Positions 17,862-27,271 of a DNA stretch of 64,000 nt are shown here, in pieces; the stretch's first letter is position 1; each line of letters begins with the position of its first letter. The position numbers and the translations under genes are program-made. Origin of the DNA: Streptomyces sp. F001 (GTDB lineage: Bacteria; Actinomycetota; Actinomycetes; Streptomycetales; Streptomycetaceae); assembly GCF_004187715.1 (NCBI RefSeq), contig NZ_QZWF01000005.1, forward strand, positions 124,001 through 188,000. The letters run 5' to 3'. The notes under the pieces are model-generated. The model searched no databases, was not told the origin of the DNA, and worked only from the letters and a program-made list of their open reading frames with translations.

Positions 17862-18208
17862 GGCAGACATGATCCCGCATCTTCGCCTGAAGTGGGGAGG
17901 CAAACGGGAATGGTCGCCGACGCACGGTGGCGCCGACGACCTCGTGAACCCGATGGGAACGGTTCGTGTTTTGAACCCTCTCCCGCCTGGGCGGGAGATT
18001 CCTGGCTCAGGTCGCCTCACCGCTCAGCGAACGGCGAGGTCTTACACCCTCAACACCAGCCGGGTTGGAACCAGCCCGGTTGACATGAACGTCATTGGTG
18101 AGCACATGCTTGGTTCTCGCAGCTCCCGCCACGGACTTTACCCGATTGTGTGGGCGGCGATTACCCTGTCTCCCCGGCCCCTGCCCCACTCATCGGAACG
18201 CGAGATTC
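17862..18208. other. Divergent yqgE-murA intergenic region
   Basis: 347 bases without a credible gene. They contain two small inverted repeats: GGTTC-N7-GAACC (17961-17977) and TCTCCCGCC-TG-GGCGGGAGA (17979-17998). The promoters of yqgE (left) and murA (right) should lie here. No confident -35/-10 pair or murA ribosome-binding site could be assigned. Confidence 0.45.
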
Positions 18209-19549
18209 ATGACCGTCAACGACGATGTCCTGCTTGTCCACGGCGGAACCCCGCTGGAGGGCGAGATCCGTGTCCGTGGTGCGAAGAACCTCGTACCGAA
18301 GGCCATGGTCGCCGCCCTGCTGGGCAGTGCGCCGAGCCGACTGCGCAACGTCCCGGACATCCGTGACGTCCGTGTGGTCCGCGGTCTGCTCCAGCTGCAC
18401 GGCGTGTCGGTGCGTCCGGGCGACGAGCCGGGCGAGCTGGTCCTCGACCCGACCCGGGTGGAGAGCGCGAACGTCGCTGACATCGATGCCCACGCGGGTT
18501 CCTCGCGCATCCCGATCCTCTTCTGCGGCCCCCTGCTGCACCGCCTCGGCCACGCGTTCATCCCGGGCCTCGGCGGCTGCGACATCGGCGGCCGACCCAT
18601 CGACTTCCACTTCGACGTGCTGCGGCAGTTCGGCGCGCGGATCGAGAAGCGGGCGGACGGGCAGTACCTGGAGGCCCCGCAGCGGCTGCGCGGTACGAAG
18701 ATCCAGCTGCCGTACCCGTCCGTGGGCGCGACCGAGCAGGTGCTGCTGACGGCCGTCCTCGCGGAGGGCGTGACGGAACTCGCGAACGCGGCGGTCGAGC
18801 CGGAGATCGAGGACCTCATCTGCGTACTGCAGAAGATGGGTGCCATCATCGCGATGGACACCGACCGCACGATCCGCATCACTGGTGTGGACCAGCTCGG
18901 CGGCTACACCCACCGCGCCCTCCCGGACCGCCTGGAGGCCGCCTCCTGGGCGTCCGCGGCGCTCGCGACCGAGGGCAACATCTATGTCCGTGGCGCTCAG
19001 CAGCGGTCGATGATGACGTTCCTCAACACCTACCGGAAGGTGGGCGGCGCCTTCGAGATCGACGACGAGGGCATCCGCTTCTGGCACCCCGGCGGACAGT
19101 TGAAGTCCATCGCCCTCGAAACGGACGTCCACCCCGGCTTCCAGACCGACTGGCAGCAGCCGCTGGTCGTCGCCCTCACACAGGCGACGGGGCTGTCGAT
19201 CATTCACGAGACGGTCTACGAGTCCCGTCTCGGCTTCACGTCCGCGCTCAACCAGATGGGCGCCCACATCCAGCTCTACCGCGAGTGCCTGGGCGGCTCG
19301 AACTGCCGCTTCGGCCAGCGCAACTTCCTGCACTCGGCGGTCGTGAGCGGCCCCACCCGCCTCCAGGGCGCCGACCTGGTCATCCCCGACCTCCGCGGCG
19401 GCTTCTCCTACCTCATCGCCGCACTGGCCGCCCAGGGCACGTCCCGGGTCCACGGCATCGACCTCATCAACCGGGGCTACGAGAACTTCATGGAGAAGCT
19501 GGTGGAGCTGGGCGCGAAGGTGGAGCTGCCGGGCAAGGCGCTCGGCTGA
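18209..19549 (+). CDS. murA: UDP-N-acetylglucosamine 1-carboxyvinyltransferase
   Basis: First committed enzyme of peptidoglycan synthesis, transferring enolpyruvate from PEP to UDP-GlcNAc in the cytoplasm; 446 aa. The catalytic loop is present with the fosfomycin-reactive Cys (GGCDIGGRPIDFH, Cys124). Lys26 in GAKN is the conserved active-site Lys. The remaining EPSP-synthase-fold segments run to the end. The start is ATG 18209. The final 20 codons, including the stop, are copied twice more immediately downstream (see the repeat), but the gene itself is complete. Confidence 0.93.
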   Translation: MTVNDDVLLVHGGTPLEGEIRVRGAKNLVPKAMVAALLGSAPSRLRNVPDIRDVRVVRGLLQLHGVSVRPGDEPGELVLDPTRVESANVADIDAHAGSSRIPILFCGPLLHRLGHAFIPGLGGCDIGGRPIDFHFDVLRQFGARIEKRADGQYLEAPQRLRGTKIQLPYPSVGATEQVLLTAVLAEGVTELANAAVEPEIEDLICVLQKMGAIIAMDTDRTIRITGVDQLGGYTHRALPDRLEAASWASAALATEGNIYVRGAQQRSMMTFLNTYRKVGGAFEIDDEGIRFWHPGGQLKSIALETDVHPGFQTDWQQPLVVALTQATGLSIIHETVYESRLGFTSALNQMGAHIQLYRECLGGSNCRFGQRNFLHSAVVSGPTRLQGADLVIPDLRGGFSYLIAALAAQGTSRVHGIDLINRGYENFMEKLVELGAKVELPGKALG

Positions 19550-19823
19550 CGGCGATCTCTTAACGCCGGCCCAGAGCACGCAGGCCTTCGGCTGGGGGTC
19601 CGGGGGTTACCCCCGGATGAGCACAGCATGGAGAAGCTGGTGGAGCTGGGCGCGAAGGTGGAGCTGCCGGGCAAGGCGCTCGGCTGACGGCGATCTCTTA
19701 ACGCCGGCCCAGAGCACGCAGGCCTTCGGCTGGGGGCCGGGGGTTACCCCGGATGAGCACAGCATGGAGAAGCTGGTGGAGCTGGGCGCGAAGGTGGAGC
19801 TGCCGGGCAAGGCGCTCGGCTAG
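19490..19823 (+). repeat. Tandem triplication of the murA 3' end
   Basis: The last 20 murA codons (MEKLVELGAKVELPGKALG plus stop) occur at 19490-19549, 19628-19687 and 19764-19823. Units are 138 and 136 bp and include the downstream non-coding DNA up to GGATGAGCACAGC. Copies 1 and 2 have TGA. The third ends in TAG, and the sequence beyond it differs. The two-base length difference comes from one T and one C lost around the internal hairpin. Near-identity of the copies, including wobble positions, implies a recent duplication. Confidence 0.92.
19599..19617. terminator. Hairpin in the first murA repeat spacer
   Basis: TCCGGGGG-TTA-CCCCCGGA is a perfect 8-bp inverted repeat just after murA. It recurs in slightly shortened form in the second spacer (about 19737-19753). 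It could terminate murA transcription. There is no T-tract, as is usual in this genus. Confidence 0.5.
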
Positions 19824-19909
19824 GCACCCGCCTCCCCGCTCCGGCCCGGGGCAGCGCCGCTCCCAGCCGGGAGCCCGGGGGCTGCCACCGGATGAGCACA
19901 GCTACGACG

Positions 19910-19946
19910 ATGGGGCGGCCTCCCGGATGCCGGGTGGCCGCCCCAT
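19910..19946. terminator. Bidirectional terminator between murA and hupA
   Basis: ATGGGGCGGCC (19910-19920) pairs perfectly with GGCCGCCCCAT (19936-19946), with a 15-nt loop that itself contains CCCGG/CCGGG. It sits between convergent murA and hup and could serve both. Confidence 0.75.
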
Positions 19947-19994
19947 TGGCGTTACTCAGGCGCCGTACACCGTCCCGTGGTGTACGGGCAAGGA

Positions 19995-20276
19995 TTACTG
20001 GCCCTTGGCGGCTTCCTTGAGCTTGGAGCCCGCGGAGACCTTCACGCTGTAACCGGCCGGGATCTGGATCGGGTCGCCGGTCTGCGGGTTGCGCGCGGTG
20101 CGAGCGGCACGGTGGGTGCGCTCGAAGGTCAGGAAGCCGGGGATGGTGACCTTCTCGTCGCCCTTGGAGACGATCTCGCCGACCACGTCGGCGAACGCGG
20201 CCAGCACGGCGTCGGCGTCCTTGCGGGTCACCTCGGCGCGGTCGGCCAGCGCGGCCACCAGCTCACTGCGGTTCAT
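19995..20276 (-). CDS. hupA: HU-family DNA-binding protein
   Basis: Nucleoid protein of 93 aa that bends DNA as a dimer. It shows the full HU fold: MNRSELVAAL start, IPGFLTFERTHRAARTARNP in the saddle, and the flexible arm with TGDPIQIPAGY. There is no Lys/Ala-rich C-terminal tail, so this is the short HupA type and not HupS. ATG 20276 has GGGAG 7 bases upstream. It is transcribed toward murA, with a shared terminator between. Confidence 0.92.
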   Translation of the reverse strand: MNRSELVAALADRAEVTRKDADAVLAAFADVVGEIVSKGDEKVTIPGFLTFERTHRAARTARNPQTGDPIQIPAGYSVKVSAGSKLKEAAKGQ

Positions 20277-20630
20277 TTTGTTACTCCCGTGTTCTTCTTG
20301 CCGTTGAGGCGTGCCACGCGGCGGAGCCGCATATCGGGCACAGCGAAGCCGATGCTGCCAGGGTCCTCGGACAGTCCCCGGACCCGGGTCCGTCGTCCGA
20401 CGCTCGCGCCCAGGGACGCATCCTGCCCCCACCTGCGGCGGGAATGCCAATCCGGCACCCGCAGGAGTCGTGAGAACACCCGTGGGAGTCACACGAAAAG
20501 CGCCACTGACCGGCCGCCACCCTAGATGGCAGCCGACGCTGGGTGGTTCCACGACGCGCCGTTGACCAGCGCAGCCGTGGCAATCCTCACAGCCACAGCC
20601 CAGCGCGGGTTGACGCCGGCGCCGCATGTA
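20277..20630. other. hupA upstream region
   Basis: 354 bases with no gene. This is the 5' region of hupA, whose minus-strand promoter should lie here. A TAGGGT hexamer on the minus strand near 20520 could be a -10, but no matching -35 is convincing. No terminator for the upstream malic enzyme gene was identified. Confidence 0.4.
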
Positions 20631-22055
20631 CTACAACGCCGTCGCCGACGCTCCGGCAGCCTTCGCCGCTTCCCGCACCGCACCCGCGACCGCGCCGGCG
20701 ACCTTGTCGTTGAACACGCTCGGGACGATGTAGTTCGGGTTCAGCTCGTCCTCGGTCACCACGTCCGCCAGCGCCTTCGCGGCGGCGAGCATCATTTCCG
20801 TGTTAACAGTACGGGACTGTGCGTCCAGCAGGCCACGGAAGACGCCCGGGAAGACCAGGACGTTGTTGATCTGGTTGGGGAAGTCGGAGCGGCCGGTGGC
20901 CACAACTGCCGCGGTCTGGCGAGCGATTGCCGGGTCGACCTCGGGGTCCGGATTCGCGAGCGCGAACACGATCGCGTCGTCGGCCATTCCGGCCACGTCG
21001 TCACCGTCGAGCACGTTGGGAGCCGAGACGCCGATGAAGACGTCGGCGCCGCGCACGGCGTCCTTGAGGGTGCCGGTGATGCCGTCGGGGTTGGTGTTGT
21101 CGGCGATCCAGCGCAGCGCCGAGTCGGGGGCGGCGTCGACCAGGTCCTCGCGGCCGGAGTGCACGACACCGTGGATGTCGGCGACAACGGCGTGCTTCAC
21201 GCCCGCGGCGAGCAGCAGCTTCAGGATCGCCGTACCGGCCGCGCCCGCGCCGGACATGACGACCCGCACGTCCCCAACTGCCTTGCCCACCACGCGAAGT
21301 GCGTTGGTGAGGGCGGCGAGGACGACGATCGCGGTGCCGTGCTGGTCGTCGTGGAAGACGGGGATGTCGAGGGCCTCGCGCAGCCGCGCCTCGATCTCGA
21401 AGCAGCGGGGGGCGGAGATGTCCTCGAGGTTGATACCGGCGAAGCCCGGGGCGATCGCCTTCACGATCTCGACGATGGCGTCGGTGTCCTGGGTGTCCAG
21501 GCAGATGGGCCAGGCGTCGATGCCGGCGAACCGCTTGAAGAGGGCCGCCTTGCCCTCCATGACCGGCAGTGCGGCCTTCGGGCCGATGTTGCCGAGGCCC
21601 AGAACGGCCGAGCCGTCCGTCACGACCGCAACCGAATTGCGCTTGATCGTCAGACGGCGGGCGTCCTCGGGGTTCTCGGCGATCGCCATGCAGACGCGGG
21701 CCACACCCGGCGTGTAGACCATGGACAGGTCGTCACGGTTGCGGATGGGGTGCTTGGACTGCATCTCGATCTTGCCGCCGAGGTGCATGAGGAACGTACG
21801 GTCCGAGACCTTGCCGAGCGTGATGCCCTCGATGCCGCGGAGCTTCTCCACGATCTCGTCGGCGTGGCCGGTGGAGGTCGCCGCGATGGTGACGTCGATG
21901 CGGAGCTTCTCGTGGCCGGACGCGGTGACGTCGAGGCCGGTCACCGAGCCTCCGGAGGACTCCACGACGGTGGTGAGCTGCGAGACGGCGGTTCCGCTCG
22001 CGGGCACCTCCAGCCGGATGGTCATCGAGTAGGAGACGCTGGGCGCCGTTGCCAT
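20631..22055 (-). CDS. NAD-dependent malic enzyme with N-terminal ACT domain
   Basis: Oxidative decarboxylation of malate to pyruvate, cytoplasmic, 474 aa. Residues about 8-85 form an ACT-like regulatory domain (SMTIRLEVPASG). The catalytic part has YTPGVARVC, then DGSAVLGLGNIGPKAALPVM and FHDDQHGTAIV for the metal site, and the Rossmann motif VMSGAGAAGTA. LANPDPEV and FPGVFRGLLDA are near the end. The start is ATG 22055 with GAGGAAG upstream. The domain layout resembles the NAD-linked malic enzymes of actinobacteria; cofactor preference is inferred from that. Confidence 0.88.
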   Translation of the reverse strand: MATAPSVSYSMTIRLEVPASGTAVSQLTTVVESSGGSVTGLDVTASGHEKLRIDVTIAATSTGHADEIVEKLRGIEGITLGKVSDRTFLMHLGGKIEMQSKHPIRNRDDLSMVYTPGVARVCMAIAENPEDARRLTIKRNSVAVVTDGSAVLGLGNIGPKAALPVMEGKAALFKRFAGIDAWPICLDTQDTDAIVEIVKAIAPGFAGINLEDISAPRCFEIEARLREALDIPVFHDDQHGTAIVVLAALTNALRVVGKAVGDVRVVMSGAGAAGTAILKLLLAAGVKHAVVADIHGVVHSGREDLVDAAPDSALRWIADNTNPDGITGTLKDAVRGADVFIGVSAPNVLDGDDVAGMADDAIVFALANPDPEVDPAIARQTAAVVATGRSDFPNQINNVLVFPGVFRGLLDAQSRTVNTEMMLAAAKALADVVTEDELNPNYIVPSVFNDKVAGAVAGAVREAAKAAGASATAL

Positions 22056-22425
22056 GGCCGACTTCCTCTGCTTTCACCGAATGCTGCGTTGTGCCGTCCG
22101 ATCGTCGCACCTACCCCTGAGTACGCGGTAGCCGCCCGGGATTGCGCTCATTTAGTTCACACCCAGGGATGCAATTTCGGAAAACTCCTTCCACCATACG
22201 AGAAACGATCAGACAACGAAAGAGGCCCACGTCACATCGTGACGTGGGCCTCTCACCAGTCAGTGACACCGACCCGCCATGCTCGCCTCGCGGCAAGTGG
22301 TCGCTCGAAGCGACGAAGGTTGGGCCCGGGGGCTTGGATCGGGCCGGTGTCACGTCAAGGCTAACAAACGGATCCCGCACGGCCATTCCCGTCCCGGGAG
22401 TCCATCCGGGTCGGTCTCTTCCGCG
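22056..22425. other. Malic enzyme upstream region with helicase terminator
   Basis: 370 bases without a gene. They hold the malic enzyme ribosome-binding site and presumably its promoter on the left, and a strong hairpin (22221-22253) for the helicase on the right. The sequence around 22150-22220 is noticeably AT-richer than its surroundings. Confidence 0.5.
22221..22253 (-). terminator. Rho-independent terminator of the helicase gene
   Basis: AGAGGCCCACGTCAC (22221-22235) pairs perfectly over 15 bp with GTGACGTGGGCCTCT (22239-22253), with a 3-nt loop. On the minus strand it is followed by TTTCGTTGTC, giving an unusually classical terminator for this genome. Confidence 0.85.
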
Positions 22426-24722
22426 TCAGTCTCTGAGCAGGTCAGGCACCCCGGCCGCGTCCGGTTCGTCGCGCGCGTCGGAGACGACCGTGAGCTGCTG
22501 GGTGGCCCGGGTCAGGGCGACATACAGCACCCGCAGCCCGGCGGGCGACTCGTCGGCGATCTCCGCGGGCGAGACGACCACCGTCGCGTCGTACTCCAGG
22601 CCCTTCGCCTCCAGGCTGCCGAGCGCCACCACCCGGTCACCGAGCCCGGCGAGCCAGCGCCGGGCCTCCTCACGCCGGTTCATGGCCACCACCACACCGA
22701 CCGTGCCGTCCACGCGGTCGAGGAGCCGGGCTGCCTCCTCGCGCACGGTGTGCCCCAGGGACTCCCGTACGACCGTGAAGCGCGGCTCGACGCCGGTGGA
22801 GCGCACCGCCGACGGCGACTCGGAGCCGGGCATGGCGAGGGCCAGCACCTTCGACGCCAGTTCGGCGATCTCGGCCGGGTTGCGGTAGTTCACGGTGAGG
22901 CGGAAGCGGCGGCGGGGGCGGGTACCGAGCGCCTCGTCGCGGGCCTCGGCCGCCTCGTCCGGGTCGGACCAGGAGGACTGGGCCGGGTCGCCGACCACCG
23001 TCCAGGTGGCGTGCCGGCCGCGCCGGCCGATCATGCGCCACTGCATGGGCGTGAGGTCCTGGGCCTCGTCGACGATGACGTGCGCGTACTCGGTGCGCTC
23101 CTGCGCCAGCCGCTCGGCCCGCTCGCGCTGCGACTCCTCGCGCACCGGCATCAGCTCCTCCAGACCGGTGAGCTGGTCGAGCGGGTCGAGCTCGCGCTTC
23201 TTCCGGGGCGGGCGGGGACACCGAGGGTGGCCTGCAGCTCGTCGAGCATGGCGATGTCGTGCACGGAGTGGCCGTCCCGCCTGAGCGAGCGGGCCACCTT
23301 GCGCACCTCGCCCGGGTTCAGGATCCGGCGGGCCCAGCGGCCCAACCGCTTCTCGTCGGCCATGGCCCGCAGCACATGCTGCGGGGTCAGCTCCGGCCAC
23401 CAGGCGTCGAGGAAGCCCACGAAGGCGTCCTCGGATGTCACGTCCTCGTCGAACGAGGAGCGCAGCTCGGCGGCGAGCTCGGGGTCGGAGTGGCGGGTCG
23501 CACCGCCCGACTGCTCCCACAGCGCGTCGAGGAGCAGCCTGCGCGCCCGGGGACGCAGCAGGTTCACCGGAGCCGTGCCGCCCAGCGCGGTGCGCCGGAT
23601 CCGCTCCAGCTCGGCGGCCTCCAGTTCGAGCCGCCGGCCGAAGGCGACGACGCGCAGCCGCTGTGGTGAATCGTTCAGCTCCAGCGCTCCGCGGGCGGCC
23701 TTCCGCAGCACCTTGAGCATGCGGTACGAGCCCTTGGCGCGGGCCACGGACGGGGAGTCGTACAGCGTGGCCTCGGCGCCGTCGACGAGCGAACCGATCG
23801 CGCGGATGGCGACCTGGCCCTCCTCGCCGAGGGAGGGCAGCACGCCCTCGGTGTAGGCGACCAGCAGCGGGGTCGGCGAGACGATCAGGATGCCGCCCGC
23901 GTAGCGGCGCCGGTCCTGGTAGAGGAGGTATGCCGCGCGGTGCAGGGCGACGGCGGTCTTGCCCGTGCCGGGGCCGCCCTCGACGTACGTCACGGAGGCG
24001 GCGGGGGCGCGGATGACCAGGTCCTGCTCGGCCTGGATGGAGGCGACGATGTCCCGCATGGTGTGGCTGCGGGCCTGGCCGAGGGCGGCCATCAGGGCGC
24101 CGTCGCCGATGACGGGCAGTTCGTCGCCGTCGAGGAACGCCTTCAGCTCGGGGCGCATCAGGTCGTCCTCGACACCGAGGACGCGGCGGCCCTTGGAGCG
24201 GATGACCCGGCGGCGGACCACCCGGCCGGGGTCGACCGGCGTGGAGCGGTAGAAGGGGGCCGCGGCGGGAGCCCGCCAGTCGATGACCAGCGGCGCGTAG
24301 TCCTGGTCGAGGACGCCGATGCGACCGATGTGCAGGGTCTCGGCAATGTCGGCCGTGCCGTCGTCGCGGACCGCGCCCTCGGCAGGCTCGACCGCGGTGT
24401 ACGCGCCGTCCGGGCCCTTCTTGCCGTCCTTGCCGGGCAGCAGGTCGATGCGGCCGAAGAGGAAGTCCTCGAACTCGTTGTTCAGCCGGTTCAGGTGGAC
24501 GCCCGCCCGGAAGACCTGTGCGTCGCGCTCGGCGAGCGCGCCGGGTGTGCCGACCTGGCCGCGTTTGGCCGCGTCCTGCATGAGGAACTCCGCCTCGTGG
24601 ATCTTCTCCTCCAGGCGGCGGTACACCCGGTCCAGGTGTTCCTGTTCCACGCCGATCTCCCGGTCGCGTACGGAGTCATGGACCGAGCCGAGCGCGGTTT
24701 CCTGTTGAGCCTGAGCGGCCAC
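22426..24722 (-). pseudogene. helD: HelD-like UvrD-type helicase, split by an apparent frameshift
   Basis: Superfamily 1 helicase related to HelD, which binds and recycles RNA polymerase. The first reading frame (from ATG 24722) has a coiled N-terminus and Walker A GGPGTGKTAVALHRA. It runs off frame after DELQATLGVPA near 23215. The second frame (to 22426) resumes with RKKRELDPL and carries VIVDEAQDL and the final motif YVALTRA. Adding one G (plus strand) to the GGGG run at 23205-23208 restores a single protein of about 765 aa. It may be a real mutation or a base-calling error. Programmed frameshifting is unlikely, as no slippery heptamer is apparent. Confidence 0.8.
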
Positions 24723-24790
24723 CGGGCCCCCTTCTGACGTGCTGGGCAGCCGTCCACCGTACGCGAAGGGGACCCGGAAAGGCTACGTAT

Positions 24791-24827
24791 AGGCCCCGGG
24801 TCCGTTGTCCACAACGTCCCGGGGCCT
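24791..24827 (-). terminator. Terminator downstream of the anti-sigma gene
   Basis: AGGCCCCGGG (24791-24800) pairs with CCCGGGGCCT (24818-24827). The loop contains a further GTTGT/ACAAC pairing. It lies 11 bases past the stop of the minus-strand anti-sigma gene. Confidence 0.7.
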
Positions 24828-24837
24828 GCCGTACGAC

Positions 24838-25671
24838 TTACACATCGACCTCGGCCAGCAGCTCACCGTCGAAGGTCATGATCTCGAAGTGGTCGATCTC
24901 ATTGGGGGTGAAGGCGGCGCCGCCCTGGACGTAGAGCGGGTTCTTGGCCTGCTCGGTCTTGGCGTCCGGGAGGCCGTAGCCCCAGTTCGGGACGGACCAG
25001 TTGCTGAGCGTCTCGCGCTCGCCGTTCTTGCCGACGGCGATCAGGGAGCACTTCTCGGGGCCCTTGACACCCTTGAGTTCCAGGACGGCGTCGGTGCCGT
25101 GCGGCTTCTCCTCCATGGCCACGGTCGCGCTGACCTTGGTCTTCGGGTCGGTCGCGGTGACCCGGTCGGGCATACCGTCGAACGCGGCCTTGGCGGGGCT
25201 GGACGCCTGGAGCGGGACGTTGCCGCCCCCCGAGTCGTCGCCCCCGGTCGCCGCGACGGAGACCAGCGGGCCGCCGACGATCAGCGCGGCGGCCGCGGCC
25301 ACCATGTACATACCGCGGCGGCGCTTCTGGGCACGGCGCTCGGCGACCTCGTCGACCAGCTTCTCCGCGAGTCGCGGGCTGGGCCTGGCGGACAGTGACT
25401 CGCCGATCGAGGGCGTGCCGGCACCGGGCAGGTCGGCGAGGGCGGCCAGCATCGGTTCCATCCCGGCGAGCTCGTCGAGCTGCTGGGCGCACCACTCGCA
25501 GGTGGCGAGGTGGGCCTCGAAAGCGGTTGCTTCGGCGTCGTCGAGAATCCCGAGGGCGTAGGCCCCGACGGTCTCGTGTTCGTTCGGACCCACCGACCCG
25601 CCGCCCTGTGCTCCCTGCATGGGGCCAGACATACCCGGACCCCCTGCTCCGTATCCCCCGTATGTGTTCAT
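24838..25671 (-). CDS. rsuA: Anti-sigma factor, zinc-finger membrane type (RsuA-like)
   Basis: Membrane-spanning anti-sigma factor, 277 aa. The cytoplasmic N-terminus carries the ZAS signature HLATCEWC (HxxxCxxC), which would hold the sigma factor. One transmembrane helix (MYMVAAAAALIVGGPLVSVA) lies near residues 120-140, followed by an extracytoplasmic sensor domain of about 135 aa. ATG 25671 overlaps the sigma stop by one base (TGATG); GTG 25674 is an alternative. Naming follows the remembered S. coelicolor SigU/RsuA pair in the same neighbourhood and is not verified. Confidence 0.82.
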   Translation of the reverse strand: MNTYGGYGAGGPGMSGPMQGAQGGGSVGPNEHETVGAYALGILDDAEATAFEAHLATCEWCAQQLDELAGMEPMLAALADLPGAGTPSIGESLSARPSPRLAEKLVDEVAERRAQKRRRGMYMVAAAAALIVGGPLVSVAATGGDDSGGGNVPLQASSPAKAAFDGMPDRVTATDPKTKVSATVAMEEKPHGTDAVLELKGVKGPEKCSLIAVGKNGERETLSNWSVPNWGYGLPDAKTEQAKNPLYVQGGAAFTPNEIDHFEIMTFDGELLAEVDV

Positions 25672-26246
25672 CACGCCGTCACCCCCCGCTCCTCCAGTGC
25701 CAGCTTCATCGAACGCAGGGCGTAGAACACCCGTGAACGCACGGTGCCACTGGGTATGCCCAGCGTCTCTGCCGCCTCATTGACGGTACGCCCCTTGAAG
25801 TACGTCTCGACGAGCACCTCCCGGTGGGCCGGGGTCAGGTCGTCGAGTGCGTCCGACAGCGTCATCAGCCACAGCGCCTTGTCGATCTCGTCCTCCGCGG
25901 GGATGACCTCCAGCGGCGACGGGTCGACCTCCTGCGGCCGGGCCTGCCGGCTGCGGTGGCCGTCGATGACGATGCGCCGGGCGACCGTCACCAGCCAGGG
26001 GCGTACCGATCCGGTCGCTCGGTTGAGCTGACCGGCGTTCTTCCAGGCACGGATGAGCGTCTCCTGCACGACGTCCTCGGCGCGCTGCCGGTCTCCGGCG
26101 ACCAGGCGCAGCACGTACGCGAGCAGCGGTCCGGCGTGCTCTCGATACAGCGCACGCATCAGCTCCTCGTCAGGTTCCGAGGGCTGGGACATGCGATGTC
26201 GGGCCCTCGATCCACGTTCATTGGCCACGGCCGCATCCTTGCGCAC
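25671..26246 (-). CDS. sigU: ECF RNA polymerase sigma factor (SigU-like)
   Basis: Extracytoplasmic-function sigma factor, 191 aa. Region 2 spans YREHAGPLLAYVLRL through AEDVVQETLIRAWKN. Region 4 ends with LTPAHREVLVETYFKGRT and the helix-turn-helix EAAETLGIPSGTVRSRV. GTG 26246 is chosen because GGAGG lies 5 bases upstream; GTG 26228 (AAGGA, 7-base spacing) and ATG 26192 are alternatives. It is followed directly by its membrane anti-sigma factor, a standard regulatory pair that would release the sigma on an envelope signal. Confidence 0.85.
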   Translation of the reverse strand: MRKDAAVANERGSRARHRMSQPSEPDEELMRALYREHAGPLLAYVLRLVAGDRQRAEDVVQETLIRAWKNAGQLNRATGSVRPWLVTVARRIVIDGHRSRQARPQEVDPSPLEVIPAEDEIDKALWLMTLSDALDDLTPAHREVLVETYFKGRTVNEAAETLGIPSGTVRSRVFYALRSMKLALEERGVTA

Positions 26247-26295
26247 GCCCACCTCCGGTGTCCGGGGGTTCCCCCAGTCGGTCGCTCAACACCGG

Positions 26296-26323
26296 GTACG
26301 AACGCAGGCCGTTGTGTGTTCAA
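26296..26323 (-). promoter_or_regulatory. Possible ECF-type promoter before the sigma gene
   Basis: On the minus strand TGAAC (near 26322) is followed 17 bases later by CGTAC (26300-26296), about 50 bases before the start codon. The AAC-type -35 and CGT-type -10 suit ECF autoregulation. It is a short-motif match only. Confidence 0.3.
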
Positions 26324-26520
26324 AGTGAGGTGACATTTTTCTTCGGAGTGACGTGACGAGCGGGACATGGGTGCACAATCCCCCCGCCCGACCTTCACAT
26401 TTCCGCCACACTGGCAAGATCGTTACGGCCCTGGGGCGTTCGGAGTCCGAAACGCGATGTTGTCGAAATCACTTCGACGACACACCAACCGACATGCCGC
26501 AGAAGGCACATAAAGGACCG

Positions 26521-27117
26521 TCAGCCGCGAGCGAGCGCGGCCGTGCGACGCCGGTGCCGGGCGACCCGCTCCCGGTTCCCGCACACCTCACTGGAACACC
26601 AGCGTCGGCGCCGGCCCCGGGACGTGTCGAGGTAGACGATCGGACAGTCGTCGCCCGCACACTGCCGCAGGCTCGCCCGGGCGACGGGATCGGTGAGCAG
26701 CTCCACGGCGTCCCGGGCGATCGCACCGAGCAGTGCGGCGCACTCAGGGGGCCCGTCCAACTCCCGTACGAGCGTGCCGTCCTCGGCGCGCAGGGCGCGC
26801 GGCGCCGGTGGTGCGGTGCGGGCGATGTCGTTGACGCGGGCGAGCGCGAGATCATACGGCCGGGTCGTGGGCGCCGACGTGCCGTGCACCAACTGGCCGA
26901 CGTGGCTGCGCAGTTCACGGACGCCGACCAGCCAGGAGGCGTCGGCGTGCGCCAGCGGGGTGCCGGGCGGGACGAGCCCCGACCCGGTGATCCAGGCGCG
27001 CAGCACCTCGACGGAGCCGAGCCGTTCCACCGGGTGGGTGGTCGCCAGCAGGTCCAGACAGATCCGCCCGGCGTCGAACCGCAGCTCGTACGGGGCCGGG
27101 GCCGTACCCAGTGCCAT
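26521..27117 (-). CDS. ABATE/CGNR zinc-finger transcription regulator
   Basis: Putative stress-type transcription factor, 198 aa. The N-terminal part (FDAGRICLDLLATTHP) matches the ABATE domain. The C-terminal CGNR finger is clear: CAGDDCPIVYLD, then RRRRWCSSEVCGNR followed by a basic helix. The start is ATG 27117 (MALGTAPAPYELR); residues upstream of it look untranslated. It stands alone between the sigma operon and nnaR. The ligand is unknown. Confidence 0.8.
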   Translation of the reverse strand: MALGTAPAPYELRFDAGRICLDLLATTHPVERLGSVEVLRAWITGSGLVPPGTPLAHADASWLVGVRELRSHVGQLVHGTSAPTTRPYDLALARVNDIARTAPPAPRALRAEDGTLVRELDGPPECAALLGAIARDAVELLTDPVARASLRQCAGDDCPIVYLDTSRGRRRRWCSSEVCGNRERVARHRRRTAALARG

Positions 27118-27271
27118 GCGCGCGTCACCGCCTAGCCGGGGGAGGCTGAGGAACCGTTCCCTCCCACAGTGCCTGCCCGCCGCGGCCACCGGAACCCCGC
27201 GTACCGTGCGCTCCTGGACGCCCGCTTATGCGAGCGCGCGTCCGGGCCCGCGCGCTACTCCTGTCCGGCCG

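Noticed and set aside
19617..19823. Small open frame spanning the murA repeat spacers and ending in the MurA tail
   Set aside because: It exists only because the 136-bp unit shifts frame; the spacer part is Trp/Arg-rich and has no ribosome-binding site.
23195..23225. Programmed ribosomal frameshift in the HelD-like helicase
   Set aside because: No slippery heptamer or downstream pseudoknot was evident, and the same kind of single-base slip occurs in the esterase gene.
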